Origin: Mesorhizobium sangaii
GTDB lineage: Bacteria; Pseudomonadota; Alphaproteobacteria; Rhizobiales; Rhizobiaceae
DNA: 64,000 bases
Reading direction: 5' to 3'
Assembly (NCBI RefSeq): GCF_014207355.1
Contig: NZ_JACHEF010000008.1
Location: 186,001 to 250,000, forward strand
Shown here: positions 27,586 through 38,264 of the stretch, piece after piece
Layout of the letters: each line of letters begins with the position of its first letter
How positions within the stretch are numbered: the first letter of the stretch is position 1
Position numbers and translations under genes: made by a program
The notes under the pieces: generated by a model
The model's input: the letters and a program-made list of their open reading frames with translations, nothing else
What the model was told of the DNA's origin: nothing
Databases searched by the model: none

Positions 27586-27627
27586 GGAAAGGGCATCCGC
27601 GCACCGTGAAACGGCGCGGCCCTTTCC
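27586..27627 (+). promoter_or_regulatory. Hairpin in the pnp 5' leader
   Basis: GGAAAGGGC (27586-27594) pairs with GCCCTTTCC (27619-27627), CGCG (27598-27601) with CGCG (27615-27618), and CCGT (27604-27607) with ACGG (27611-27614) around a GAA loop. The 17 pairs end 18 bases before the pnp ATG. In E. coli a pnp leader hairpin is cut by RNase III and then used by PNPase to repress its own synthesis; this structure is in the right place for the same control. Confidence 0.6.
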
Positions 27628-27645
27628 GCTTATTAAGGACAAGAC

Positions 27646-29793
<2,148 letters not shown>

Positions 29794-29816
29794 TCGGCCT
29801 GAGATCGTAATCGAAG

Positions 29817-29850
29817 CGGGCGCGGCTTATGTCGCGCCCGTTTTCATTTT
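29817..29850 (+). terminator. Intrinsic terminator of pnp
   Basis: CGGGCGCG (29817-29824) and CGCGCCCG (29833-29840) form an 8-bp stem with an 8-base loop, followed by TTTTCATTTT. It starts 24 bases after the pnp stop. Confidence 0.85.
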
Positions 29851-29907
29851 CAGCCTGGGTTTCATTTTTGGCCCGCCTTTCCTCAGGCCTCGCTTCGAGA
29901 TCGAACA

Positions 29908-30927
29908 ATGTCCGCCGAGCCGCTGAAGACGCTTTTTCATCCCTTTGAGGCCGAGGCGGTTCCGTTGCCGCGAAAAGGCGATCGCGCCCTGTTTCTTGGC
30001 GCTGAACCGGGCTTTCGCCCGCCCGAAGGCTTCGAGGCCGAGCTTCACCTCGTACAGGGCTTCCGGCCGCATTTTCGCGCGTTGCAGGCGTCTGGGCTCA
30101 TCGTCACCGCGCAGGCCGAAGGTGGTGGTTTCGACATGGCACTTGTGCTTGTCGGCCGGCATCGCGGCCTGAACGAATTGCGCCTCGCCGAGGCGCTCGA
30201 GCGCGTGGCGCCGGGGGGGTTGATCGTCATTGCCGGCGGCAAGGACGACGGCATCGCCAGCCTGCGCAAGCGTGTAGGCGAACTGGTGCCGCTTGAGGGC
30301 CATCTGCCGAAATATCACGGCATCGCCTTCTGGTTCCGCCGGCCTGCCGACCTGGCCGCCGCGCAAGATCTGCGCGCGGCCAATCCCGCTCTGCTGGTGG
30401 AAGGCCGGTTTCGCACGGCGCCCGGCATGTTTTCCTTCGATCGGGTCGATACAGGCTCGAGATTACTGGTCGAGAACCTGCCCAATGATCTGCGTGGCAG
30501 CGTCGCCGATTTCTGCGCCGGCTGGGGGTATGTGGCTGCCGAGATAGCCGCCCGGGCGCCGGGCATCTCGGCGCTCGACCTCTATGAGGCGGACTTCGCC
30601 TCGCTCGAAGCCGCAAAGCTCAATCTGGCAGAGGTTGGCCAGTCAATCACCAGGGAATTCTTCTGGACTGATCTGCTGAAGGAGCCGGTCGAGAAGCGCT
30701 ATGACGCGATCGCCATGAACCCGCCCTTTCACCGCAGCCGCGCGGCCGAGCCGGAGATCGGCGCCGGCATGATCCGCGCCGCGGCCAAGGCCCTGAAGCC
30801 CGGCGGGCGGCTGTTCATGGTGGCCAACCGTCAGCTTCCCTACGAGCCGGTGCTGTCGGCTGCTTTTTCGAGCCATGCCGAGCTTGCCCGCGACGGTATG
30901 TTCAAGGTGCTTGTCGCGCGTCGTTAA
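29908..30927 (+). CDS. RsmC-like class I SAM methyltransferase (16S rRNA m2G1207 type)
   Basis: A 339-residue protein with a degenerate N-terminal methyltransferase-like half and a catalytic C-terminal half. The latter shows DFCAGWGYVAAEIA as SAM loop and NPPFH near residue 270, the NPPY/F-type motif of N2-guanine methyltransferases. The two-domain layout is that of RsmC/RlmG. The exact target base cannot be told from sequence. It follows the pnp terminator, so it probably has its own promoter in the 57-base gap or further upstream. Confidence 0.82.
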   Translation: MSAEPLKTLFHPFEAEAVPLPRKGDRALFLGAEPGFRPPEGFEAELHLVQGFRPHFRALQASGLIVTAQAEGGGFDMALVLVGRHRGLNELRLAEALERVAPGGLIVIAGGKDDGIASLRKRVGELVPLEGHLPKYHGIAFWFRRPADLAAAQDLRAANPALLVEGRFRTAPGMFSFDRVDTGSRLLVENLPNDLRGSVADFCAGWGYVAAEIAARAPGISALDLYEADFASLEAAKLNLAEVGQSITREFFWTDLLKEPVEKRYDAIAMNPPFHRSRAAEPEIGAGMIRAAAKALKPGGRLFMVANRQLPYEPVLSAAFSSHAELARDGMFKVLVARR

Positions 30928-30932
30928 AGCTT

Positions 30933-30973
30933 GATCCCGAAAAGTGGGAACCGGTTTTCGAAAAAGATCATGC
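30933..30973. repeat. Dispersed palindromic repeat, family C, copy 1
   Basis: The block GATCCCGAAAAGTGGGAACC and following GGTTTTCG...GATCATGC form an imperfect palindrome in which CCCGAAAA... pairs with ...TTTTCG. A second, interrupted copy lies at 63619-63680. It fills the gap between the rsmC-like gene and the converging EAL gene. Confidence 0.6.
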
Positions 30974-30999
30974 TCGAGAGAACAGATGCGGCGCCGCGT

Positions 31000-32544
31000 T
31001 CAATGCAGATTGGCGACGCGCCGCGTCTCGTCGGTGACGTGAGCGTCGCCGACCCTGAACCTGAGTGGCGCCGGCCTGCCGAACAGGTAGCCTTGCACCA
31101 CTTCGCAGCCGGCTGCCCTAAGCAGCGTCGCCTGGCTTTCGGTTTCGACGCCTTCGGCGATGATGCTGACGCCAAGTGCGCGCGAAAGCCCGACGATGGT
31201 CGAAACGACTGCGCCGGAGCTGGAGTCCGTGTCGAGGCGGCTGACGAAGGAGCGGTCGATCTTCAGCTTGCCGAACGAGAAGTCGATCAGGTAGCTCAGA
31301 TTGGAATAGCCGGTGCCGAAATCATCGACGGCAACCGAGATGCCCATGTCTGCCAACTGCTTCAGGATGGTGGCGGCGCGGTCGCGGTCCTGCATCATCG
31401 CGGTCTCGGTCACTTCCAGTTCCAGCCGCGACGGCTTGATGCCGGTGCTGGTCATGGTGTCACGCACGATACCGACGAAGTCCTTGGTCATGAACTGCAC
31501 GGGCGAGATGTTGACGGCGACGAAGCAGTCTTCGGGCAGATGGCGCGCGTCGCTGCAGGCCTTGCGCAGCACCCACTCTCCGATCGGACCGATCATGCCG
31601 GTTTCCTCGGCGATCGGAATGAACTCCATCGGCGGGATCATGCCGCGTTCGGGATGCCGCCAGCGGATCAGCGCTTCATAGCCAACGATGCGGCCGGTTG
31701 GGAGATCGAGCTGCGGCTGGTAGTGAAGGTCGAAGTCGCCCCGCTCGAAGGCAACGTTCAGCTCGGATTCGACCCACTGGCGATGGTCGGCGACCCTGCC
31801 CATTTCCGCGTGGAAGACCGACCAGTTGCCGAGGCCGCTGGCGCGCGCATTCTGCAGCGCCAGATTGGAGCGGCGCAGGATGAGGACGGGATCGACACCG
31901 TCTTTTGGCATCGCCACGATGCCTACCGACAGGCTGACCGATTGCATGTGCGTGCTGAGCTCATAGGGCTCCATCATCTCGTCGATGAGCCTCTCGGTGG
32001 CACTTTCCAGTGACCCTGACACCTGATTGTCGGGGAGGAGGATCGCGAATTCACCGGCGCCGATACGTCCGATCACCGCCCGTTGCGGTAGGCAAGTCTT
32101 CAATCGCTTGGTGAACTCACGGATCAACTCGTCGCCCTGGCTGTAGCCGATGGCGTCGTTGATCTGCTTGAACCGATCGATGTCGACGTCGATGAGGAAC
32201 ACCGGCTCGCCGGTCCGGCTCGTCGCGCATGCCGCCTCGGCGATCTTGCCGACCATCGCCGGACGTGCCAGCAGGCCGGTCAGCTTGTCGAATTGGGTTT
32301 CCTCGAAGACGAAATCCGCCGATTCATCGACGCCGGCGAAGAAGGACATCGCGGCCACCGACGCCGCCAGTGCGCACAGGGCGGCCATCATCGCGACCAT
32401 CATGTCCGCCGATATCCCGGCAAAACTATCGCTGAGACCATGCTTCAGGCCCCAGAGTCCGAGGACGAAACTGCCGATACCCGAGCTTGCTATGGTGAGC
32501 AGCCGGAACACCGGTGTTCGCTTCGGGTTGCTGACGGCCGACAT
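31000..32544 (-). CDS. Membrane GGDEF-EAL protein, likely c-di-GMP phosphodiesterase
   Basis: A 514-residue inner-membrane protein. Two hydrophobic spans (about 12-32 and 45-68) are followed by a GGDEF domain (about 85-240) and an EAL domain (about 255-500). The GGDEF signature reads GAGEF in RIGAGEFAILL, one change from GG[D/E]EF, so cyclase activity is doubtful. The EAL domain keeps YEALIRW, the DDFGTGYSNLSYL loop and KIDRSFV, all needed for c-di-GMP hydrolysis. The protein therefore likely lowers c-di-GMP, perhaps with GTP sensing by the degenerate domain. It converges on the rsmC-like gene; no sensory domain is seen beyond the spans. Confidence 0.88.
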   Translation of the reverse strand: MSAVSNPKRTPVFRLLTIASSGIGSFVLGLWGLKHGLSDSFAGISADMMVAMMAALCALAASVAAMSFFAGVDESADFVFEETQFDKLTGLLARPAMVGKIAEAACATSRTGEPVFLIDVDIDRFKQINDAIGYSQGDELIREFTKRLKTCLPQRAVIGRIGAGEFAILLPDNQVSGSLESATERLIDEMMEPYELSTHMQSVSLSVGIVAMPKDGVDPVLILRRSNLALQNARASGLGNWSVFHAEMGRVADHRQWVESELNVAFERGDFDLHYQPQLDLPTGRIVGYEALIRWRHPERGMIPPMEFIPIAEETGMIGPIGEWVLRKACSDARHLPEDCFVAVNISPVQFMTKDFVGIVRDTMTSTGIKPSRLELEVTETAMMQDRDRAATILKQLADMGISVAVDDFGTGYSNLSYLIDFSFGKLKIDRSFVSRLDTDSSSGAVVSTIVGLSRALGVSIIAEGVETESQATLLRAAGCEVVQGYLFGRPAPLRFRVGDAHVTDETRRVANLH

Positions 32545-32609
32545 TGAAAGGTCCCCAGAGTACAGGGCTTTCTAGCGGATATGTCCTTAAAATGAGTTTC
32601 CGCGAATGC

Positions 32610-32626
32610 GTCCAATTTTATTGGAC
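32610..32626. other. Short perfect inverted repeat upstream of the EAL gene
   Basis: GTCCAAT, TTT, ATTGGAC: 7-bp arms with a 3-base loop, 66 bases upstream of the EAL-protein start. It could be an operator or a weak terminator on the fabI side. Confidence 0.3.
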
Positions 32627-32703
32627 CGGTAGTATTTCTTAGGCGGATTAAAGCGCGTCTCGTTGAAACGGATTTCGTCGGCGCATTTTAAGCTTTTGTT
32701 TTT

Positions 32704-32752
32704 ATGCGCGTCGTCGTCCCAAAACCGCTGCGCACTTTTGGGCGCCATGCAT
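32704..32752. repeat. Palindromic repeat, family B, copy 1 (touches the fabI stop)
   Basis: Starts ATGCGCGTCGTCGTCCC, contains AAAACCGCTGCGCACTTTT in the middle and ends GGGCGCCATGCAT. It is the reverse complement of the copies at 39555, 39611, 48392 and 60800. Its AT-rich tail extends left to about 32650. Its last base is the first base of the fabI stop codon. Confidence 0.75.
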
Positions 32753-33564
32753 TAGTCTCGCCCGTTATCGGTCTGCTTCAATTCATCGAGCGTCGGCATG
32801 GAAACGATGTGATAGCCGGAATCGACATAATGGATTTCGCCGGTAACGCCCGAAGACAGATCGGACAACAGATAAAGCGCGGAACCGCCGACCTCGTCGA
32901 TGGTCACGGTGCGGCGCAGCGGCGAGTTGCGCTGCTGGTAGGAGAACATGTGGCGCGCATCGGAAATCCCCGCGCCGGCGAGCGTGCGCACCGGTCCTGC
33001 CGATATGCCGTTCACCCGGATACCGCGCGGACCGTAGTCGTTGGCGAGGTAACGCACACTCGCCTCCAGCCCGGCCTTGGCGACGCCCATGACATTGTAG
33101 TTCGGCATGACACGGACCGAACCCGCATAGGTCAGCGTGATCATCGATCCGCCGTCCTTCATCAAGGCGGCCGCATGACGGGCGACCTCGGTGAAGGAAT
33201 AGCAGGAGATCACCATGGTGCGGACGAAATTGTCCCGGCTGGTGTCGGCGTAGAGGCCCTTCAGTTCGTTCTTGTCGGAAAAGCCGATGGCGTGGACGAC
33301 GAAATCAAGCCCGCCCCAGGCATTCCCCAGGGTTTCGAAGGTGGCGGCGACCGAAGCGCTGTCCTCGACGTCGCACGGCATGACCAGCGAGGCGCCGAGC
33401 TTGTCGGCGAGTGGCTTTACCCGGCGCCTGAAGGCGTCACCCTGATAGGTGAAGGCGAGGTCCGCCCCATGTTCGGACAATTTCCGGGCGATGCCCCAGG
33501 CGATCGAATGATCGTTGGCGACACCCATGACAAGCCCGCGCTTGCCCTTCATCAATCCGTCCAT
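32752..33564 (-). CDS. fabI: Enoyl-[acyl-carrier-protein] reductase (NADH) FabI
   Basis: A 270-residue short-chain dehydrogenase-like enzyme for the last step of each fatty-acid elongation cycle. GKRGLVMGVANDHSIAWGIA is the FabI cofactor loop, and the active site YxxxxxxK is seen as YNVMGVAK near residue 155. The ATG at 33564 has AAGGA nine bases upstream; a TTG nine bases earlier overlaps that site and was rejected. Last of fabA-fabB-fabI on this strand; its TAA lies at the edge of a dispersed palindrome. Rhizobia often have a second FabI. Confidence 0.93.
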   Translation of the reverse strand: MDGLMKGKRGLVMGVANDHSIAWGIARKLSEHGADLAFTYQGDAFRRRVKPLADKLGASLVMPCDVEDSASVAATFETLGNAWGGLDFVVHAIGFSDKNELKGLYADTSRDNFVRTMVISCYSFTEVARHAAALMKDGGSMITLTYAGSVRVMPNYNVMGVAKAGLEASVRYLANDYGPRGIRVNGISAGPVRTLAGAGISDARHMFSYQQRNSPLRRTVTIDEVGGSALYLLSDLSSGVTGEIHYVDSGYHIVSMPTLDELKQTDNGRD

Positions 33565-33596
33565 GGCCGCCAATCCTTATGAAAACAACGCTGGCC

Positions 33597-34823
33597 TTAC
33601 GCGGAATAGCGCTGGAAAATGAGCGTTGCGTTGGTGCCACCGAAGCCGAACGAATTTGACAAAACAGTGTCGATCTTGGCGTTGTCGATACGCTTTCGCA
33701 CGATCGGCATGCCCTCGAATTCGGGGTCGAGGGTCTCGATATGGGCACTCTCGCCGATGAAACCGCCTTGCATCATCAGGATCGAGTAGATGGATTCCTG
33801 CACGCCGGCGGCGCCCAGAGAATGGCCGGTCAGCGATTTCGTCGACGTGATGTACGGCATCTCTTGGCCGAACACCTCGCGGATCGCGGCCATTTCCTTG
33901 GAATCTCCCACCGGCGTCGACGTGCCATGCGTGTTGATGTAGTCGACCGGTGTGGAAACTGTCGCCATTGCCTGGCGCATGCAGCGGACCGCGCCTTCGC
34001 CGGATGGCGCCACCATGTCGAAGCCGTCCGAGGTCGCGCCATAGCCGACGATCTCGGCGTAGATCTTGGCGCCGCGCGCCTTGGCATGTTCCAGCTCTTC
34101 CAGCACCAGCACGCCGGCGCCGCCGGCGATGACGAAGCCGTCGCGATTGGCGTCATAGGCGCGCGAGGCGGCGGATGCCCGGTCGTTGAATTTCGACGAC
34201 ATGGCGCCCATGGCGTCGAACAGGTCGGACATCGTCCAGTCGAGGTCCTCGTGACCGCCGGCAAAGACCATGTCCTGCTTGCCCCACTGGATCAGTTCGT
34301 AGCCATTGCCGATGCAATGCGCCGAGGTCGAGCACGCCGACGAGATCGAGTAGTTGACGCCGTGGATCTTGAACCATGTGGCAAGCGTTGCCGATGCGGT
34401 CGACGACATCGCTTTCGGCACCGCGAACGGACCGATGCGCTTGGGGCTGTTGTTCTTCAGCGTGATCTCTGCCGCCTCGACGATGGTGCTGGTCGATGGT
34501 CCGCCCGATCCCATGACGATGCCGGTGCGCTCATTGGTGATGTCGCTCTCGCCGAGGCCGGCATCCGCGATCGCCTGATCCATGGCGACGTGGTTCCAGG
34601 CGGCACCTTTCGACAGGAAGCGCATCGCACGACGATCGATCATCGCGGATGGATCGAGCGTCGGCGCTCCCCAGACCTGGCAGCGGAAGCCATGCTCGGC
34701 GAAGGAATCGGAGAAGCTGATGCCGGATCTGGCGTCATGCAGCGAGGTTTGCACCTCGTTGGCATTGTTGCCGATCGACGACACGATGCCGATGCCTGTG
34801 ACTACGACACGTCTCATTCGCAA
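33597..34823 (-). CDS. fabB: 3-oxoacyl-[acyl-carrier-protein] synthase I FabB
   Basis: A 408-residue condensing enzyme that elongates unsaturated intermediates made by FabA. The catalytic triad is visible: Cys in SSACSTSAHCIG near residue 163, His in NTHGTSTPVGD, and His in SLTGHSLGAAG. The thiolase fold is complete, with VVTGIGIVSSIG at the start. It lies between fabA and fabI with 31- and 32-base gaps, so one operon is likely. Confidence 0.94.
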   Translation of the reverse strand: MRMRRVVVTGIGIVSSIGNNANEVQTSLHDARSGISFSDSFAEHGFRCQVWGAPTLDPSAMIDRRAMRFLSKGAAWNHVAMDQAIADAGLGESDITNERTGIVMGSGGPSTSTIVEAAEITLKNNSPKRIGPFAVPKAMSSTASATLATWFKIHGVNYSISSACSTSAHCIGNGYELIQWGKQDMVFAGGHEDLDWTMSDLFDAMGAMSSKFNDRASAASRAYDANRDGFVIAGGAGVLVLEELEHAKARGAKIYAEIVGYGATSDGFDMVAPSGEGAVRCMRQAMATVSTPVDYINTHGTSTPVGDSKEMAAIREVFGQEMPYITSTKSLTGHSLGAAGVQESIYSILMMQGGFIGESAHIETLDPEFEGMPIVRKRIDNAKIDTVLSNSFGFGGTNATLIFQRYSA

Positions 34824-34854
34824 CTCCTTCCAGGGGGTCAGCCGGGGATGCCGG

Positions 34855-35373
34855 TCAGCCGACCGCCGACTGCTTGGACAGACCGACCTTCAAATCCGTT
34901 GCCGCGTATATGGGTTCGCCATCAGCTTTCAGCCAGCCATCGGCGATGCCGAGCACCAGCCGGCCGCGCATCACGCGCTTGAAGTCGATCCCATACTCGA
35001 CCTTCTTCACCGAGGGCGTCACCATGCCCTTGAATTTTACCTCACCTGTCGACAGCGCCATTCCCTTGCCGGGTTCTCCGAGCCAGCCGAGATAGAAGCC
35101 CGTCAATTGCCACATGGCGTCGAGGCCGAGGCACCCGGGCATGATCGGATTGCCGATGAAATGGCAGGCAAAGAACCACAGGTCCGGCTTGATGTCGAAT
35201 TCCGCGCGGATGAAGCCCTTGTCGAAGGTGCCGCCCGTCTGGCTGATCTCGGTGATACGGTCGAACATCAGCATGGGCGGATAGGGAAGCTGGGCATTGC
35301 CCGGTCCGAACAGTTCGCCGCGGGCGCAGGCCAGCAATTCCTCGTAGTCGTAGCTGGATTTCGATCCCGCCAT
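34855..35373 (-). CDS. fabA: 3-hydroxydecanoyl-[acyl-carrier-protein] dehydratase/isomerase FabA
   Basis: A 172-residue hotdog-fold enzyme that dehydrates and isomerises the C10 intermediate, starting anaerobic unsaturated fatty-acid synthesis. The active histidine sits in FACHFIGNPIMPGCLGLDAMWQ near residue 71-90, and the length equals that of E. coli FabA. The ATG at 35373 is preferred over a longer reading from 35433, which adds 20 residues without similarity. It is divergent from irr with about 225 bases between, a synteny conserved in rhizobia. Confidence 0.95.
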   Translation of the reverse strand: MAGSKSSYDYEELLACARGELFGPGNAQLPYPPMLMFDRITEISQTGGTFDKGFIRAEFDIKPDLWFFACHFIGNPIMPGCLGLDAMWQLTGFYLGWLGEPGKGMALSTGEVKFKGMVTPSVKKVEYGIDFKRVMRGRLVLGIADGWLKADGEPIYAATDLKVGLSKQSAVG

Positions 35374-35501
35374 CAATTTCGTCCCCACATCGTTCCGGGC
35401 TATCGGGCGCCCTTGTCGTTGGTTTCCTAACACAATCTGTTTCAGGCCGGAAACCGGCGTTTGCGCTTAACCTGCTCGTCCGCCCGGGTCAATGCGCGCT
35501 A

Positions 35502-35530
35502 TTGATCGCATTCGGACGACAGAATATATG
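35502..35530 (+). promoter_or_regulatory. Candidate irr promoter
   Basis: TTGATC (35502-35507), 17 bases, TATATG (35525-35530), each matching the sigma70 consensus in four of six positions. It would start transcription about 60 bases before the irr coding start. Confidence 0.35.
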
Positions 35531-35598
35531 TCAGCAGGGGTCCGGTTTCGGCAGACATTCATTTTTTTGCCATTCTGGGCGTGTCTTAGGGCGGAACT

Positions 35599-36048
35599 GT
35601 GGGGTTCGACGAGAAGATGGGCCTGGACGGTCGGAAGGAAAATGTCACTGTGGACAAGCGGGTCCGTGAAGCCGGCCTGAGGCCGACACGCCAGCGCATT
35701 GCGCTGGCCGACCTGCTTTTCGCCAAGGGCGACCGCCATCTGTCGGCCGAGGAACTACACGAGGAGGCGGTCGCCGCCGGCGTGCCGGTGTCCCTGGCCA
35801 CCGTCTACAATGCCCTTCACCAGTTCACCCAGGCGGGCCTGTTGCGCATCCTCGCCGTCGAGGGCGCGAAGACCTATTTCGACACCAACACCTCCGACCA
35901 CCACCATTTCTACATCGAAGGTGAAAACCGCATATTCGACATCGACAGCGGTCCGGTGACGGTCGCCAACCTGCCGGAGCCGCCGGAGGGGATGGAAATC
36001 GCCAATGTCGACATCGTGGTGAGGCTGCGCCCCAAGCGCTGCGAATGA
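35599..36048 (+). CDS. irr: Iron response regulator Irr (Fur family)
   Basis: A 149-residue Fur-superfamily repressor/activator. The winged-helix part reads LRPTRQRIALADLLF then PVSLATVYNALHQF, and the dimer part has the HHH cluster in TSDHHHFYIEGEN, the haem-responsive site of Irr that Fur lacks in this form. The N-terminal haem regulatory motif (Cys-Pro) of Bradyrhizobium Irr is absent, as in Rhizobium. Irr senses haem status and binds ICE boxes, one of which lies at 558-580. The start is uncertain: GTG 35599 has AGGGCGGA just upstream; ATG 35617 would shorten it by six residues. Confidence 0.93.
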   Translation: MGFDEKMGLDGRKENVTVDKRVREAGLRPTRQRIALADLLFAKGDRHLSAEELHEEAVAAGVPVSLATVYNALHQFTQAGLLRILAVEGAKTYFDTNTSDHHHFYIEGENRIFDIDSGPVTVANLPEPPEGMEIANVDIVVRLRPKRCE

Positions 36049-36077
36049 CCGGCGACGCCCGAATGAACGGCAAGGCC

Positions 36078-36105
36078 GGAATGATCGGCCAAGAATGATC
36101 GGCCA
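36078..36105 (+). repeat. Short tandem duplication before the DUF4260 gene
   Basis: GAATGATCGGCCA occurs twice in a row (about 36079-36091 and 36093-36105), with a further GAATGA at the gene's ribosome-binding region. A related GAATGAACGGCAA lies just upstream at 36061. It probably arose by slippage. Confidence 0.6.
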
Positions 36106-36108
36106 GGA

Positions 36109-36468
36109 ATGAAACCCCTCGACCTGACAATTCGGCTCGAATGGGCCATCGTTGCGGTGGCTGCCATCGTCTTCTACGGGTCAACCGGCATAAGCTGGTG
36201 GCTTTTCGGACTGCTTATCCTGGCGCCTGACCTGTCCATGTCAGGCTATCTGGCGGGGCCGCGCGCCGGTGCCCTTGCCTACAACGCCTTGCATATCCTG
36301 ATCGTGCCCGTGCTGCTTCTGCTTGCCGGTCACCTGTCCGGCAGAGTGACCGCGACGGCGCTTGCATTGATCTGGATCGCCCACATCGCCATCGATCGTG
36401 CGCTGGGCTACGGCCTGAAGCTGTCAACCGGCTTTCAGGACACGCATCTGGGCCGTATCGGCCGCTAA
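36109..36468 (+). CDS. DUF4260 small membrane protein
   Basis: A 119-residue hydrophobic protein with about four membrane spans (roughly 10-30, 32-50, 60-80 and 85-105). The motifs APDLSMSGYL, YNALHI, IAIDRALGYGLK and the final GFQDTHLG are those of DUF4260, a family with no known function. GGAATG lies directly before the ATG. It follows irr by 60 bases on the same strand and may share its transcript. Confidence 0.78.
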   Translation: MKPLDLTIRLEWAIVAVAAIVFYGSTGISWWLFGLLILAPDLSMSGYLAGPRAGALAYNALHILIVPVLLLLAGHLSGRVTATALALIWIAHIAIDRALGYGLKLSTGFQDTHLGRIGR

Positions 36469-36523
36469 GAGGCTGTTTGGAAACTCTTTGGTCCGGAACG
36501 ATCGTGGTCAAACGGTCAAAAAA

Positions 36524-37084
36524 TCAGTCCTTGACCCGTTCACCGGGATAGGCGCCCCAGACCAGCGACTGGGCGAGCCAGCCGGTGTGGCCCTCGAACG
36601 TCATTTCGCACCACTGGCCGTCGCAGGACTTGATCGTGCCCATGACGCCAGGCTCCACCATCGCGACGACCCTTGCGTCATTTTCAGGGCTGTTGAGAAG
36701 GTTGACCTGGGCGCCCTTGCCCCGCTGCCACGGGGCGACGATTGCGGTGCGCCGGCCGGAAAGCAGCGACTGGTTGATCCAGCCCTCCGAACCGTCGGCA
36801 TCGCGTACGCGGCGCCATGTATCGAATTCCTGGATGATCTCCATCGGCAGGCCGGCCTTCATATACATCCAGTCGACCGAGTAGTTGGCGCCGGGCCCGA
36901 CGCGCGAGTTGACGCGGCCGGATTTCAGGCTGACGAATCGCGGCAGCGGCAGACCGCTCGGGCCAAGCGTGACGACGCTCTGGGCAGGTGCTGCCGCACT
37001 CTGCGCCGCGGCAAGCGGAGAATAAAGCAGAGCGCCGAGAAATGCTGCACTGAGGGTCAGGCGAAGCGACGCGAAACCAGACAC
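36524..37084 (-). CDS. Exported SH3-domain protein
   Basis: A 186-residue secreted protein: signal peptide at 1-26 (cleavage near LAAAQ), then two bacterial SH3-like (YgiM/YraI) repeats. The first holds SGRVNSRVGPGANY and GSEGWINQSLLSG, the second VNLLNSPENDARVV and HTGWLAQSLVWG. Such domains bind cell-wall peptides. The start is GTG 37084 with AAGGA seven bases upstream; the frame upstream overlaps the dehydrogenase leader and is not protein-like. It is divergent from the dehydrogenase gene. Confidence 0.8.
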   Translation of the reverse strand: MSGFASLRLTLSAAFLGALLYSPLAAAQSAAAPAQSVVTLGPSGLPLPRFVSLKSGRVNSRVGPGANYSVDWMYMKAGLPMEIIQEFDTWRRVRDADGSEGWINQSLLSGRRTAIVAPWQRGKGAQVNLLNSPENDARVVAMVEPGVMGTIKSCDGQWCEMTFEGHTGWLAQSLVWGAYPGERVKD

Positions 37085-37235
37085 TTTCGTTCCTTTCGGC
37101 GCTTGCCTTGGCGCCCCTTTTTCTTTGTCTTCGGCGGCACCGCTTGTTACATGGGGTAATCGGCACCGCGACCGGCTTTCAGTTTCGCCGGTCTTGGTTA
37201 AAGAGGTCTCAACGAGATCGGGGTACGAGGAAACA

Positions 37236-38237
37236 ATGGCAGGCAAAAAGAAGCCTCTCGTGGTCATCACGCGAAAGCTGCCCGACCCGGTCGAGACCCG
37301 CATGCGCGAACTGTTCGACGCCCGGCTGAATGTCGAGGACAGGCCGATGACGCAGCCGGAGCTGGTCGCGGCGGTCAAGGAAGCCGACGTGCTGGTGCCG
37401 ACGGTGACCGATCAGATCGACGCGGCGCTAATCGCCCAGGCCGGCGACAATCTCAAGCTGATCGCCAATTTCGGCAATGGCGTCGACAAGATCGATGTCA
37501 CGGCGGCAGCCAGGAAGGGCATCACCGTCACCAACACGCCCAATGTGCTGACCGAGGACACCGCCGACATGACCCTGGCGCTGATGCTGGCGGTGCCGCG
37601 GCGTCTGGCGGAAGGCGCCAACGTGCTCACCGGCGACAAGAAATGGGCCGGCTGGTCGCCGACCTGGATGCTTGGCCGCCGCATCTGGGGCAAGCGGCTC
37701 GGCATTGTTGGCATGGGGCGCATCGGTACCGCGGTCGCGAGGCGCGCCAAGGCCTTCGGCCTGTCGATCCACTACCACAACCGCCATCGCGTGCTACCGG
37801 CCGTGGAAGACGAGCTGGAGGCGACCTATTGGGAAAGCCTCGACCAGATGCTGGCCCGCATGGACATTATTTCAGTCAATTGCCCGTCAACGCCGGCGAC
37901 CTTCCATCTGCTTTCGGCGCGGCGGTTGGCGCTGCTGCAGCCTACGGCCTACGTCGTCAACACCGCGCGCGGCGACATCATCGACGAAGAGGCGCTGGTG
38001 AAGATGATCCAGGACGGCAAGCTCGCCGGAGCCGGCCTCGACGTCTACGAGCACGAGCCGGCACTGAACGGCAAGCTGCTGAAGCTCGCCGCCAAGGGCA
38101 AGGTCGTGCTCCTGCCGCATATGGGCTCGGCGACGCTCGAAGGCCGCATCGACATGGGCGAAAGGGTCATCATCAACATCCGCGCATTCGTCGACGGCCA
38201 CCGGCCGCCGGATCGCGTGCTGCCGCTCAGAACCTGA
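37236..38237 (+). CDS. D-2-hydroxyacid dehydrogenase (glyoxylate/hydroxypyruvate reductase type)
   Basis: A 333-residue NAD(P)-dependent dehydrogenase. The nucleotide loop GMGRIGTAVARRAKAFG lies near residue 157; the catalytic Arg is in NTARGDIIDE, Glu in DVYEHEP and His in LPHMGSATLEGR. The family reduces glyoxylate, hydroxypyruvate or related 2-oxoacids in the cytoplasm. The substrate is not fixed by sequence. ATG 37236 is preceded by GAGGA and gives the basic MAGKKKP start usual for rhizobial members. Confidence 0.87.
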   Translation: MAGKKKPLVVITRKLPDPVETRMRELFDARLNVEDRPMTQPELVAAVKEADVLVPTVTDQIDAALIAQAGDNLKLIANFGNGVDKIDVTAAARKGITVTNTPNVLTEDTADMTLALMLAVPRRLAEGANVLTGDKKWAGWSPTWMLGRRIWGKRLGIVGMGRIGTAVARRAKAFGLSIHYHNRHRVLPAVEDELEATYWESLDQMLARMDIISVNCPSTPATFHLLSARRLALLQPTAYVVNTARGDIIDEEALVKMIQDGKLAGAGLDVYEHEPALNGKLLKLAAKGKVVLLPHMGSATLEGRIDMGERVIINIRAFVDGHRPPDRVLPLRT

Positions 38238-38264
38238 CACCAGCCTTCGAACGAAAGTCCAGGC

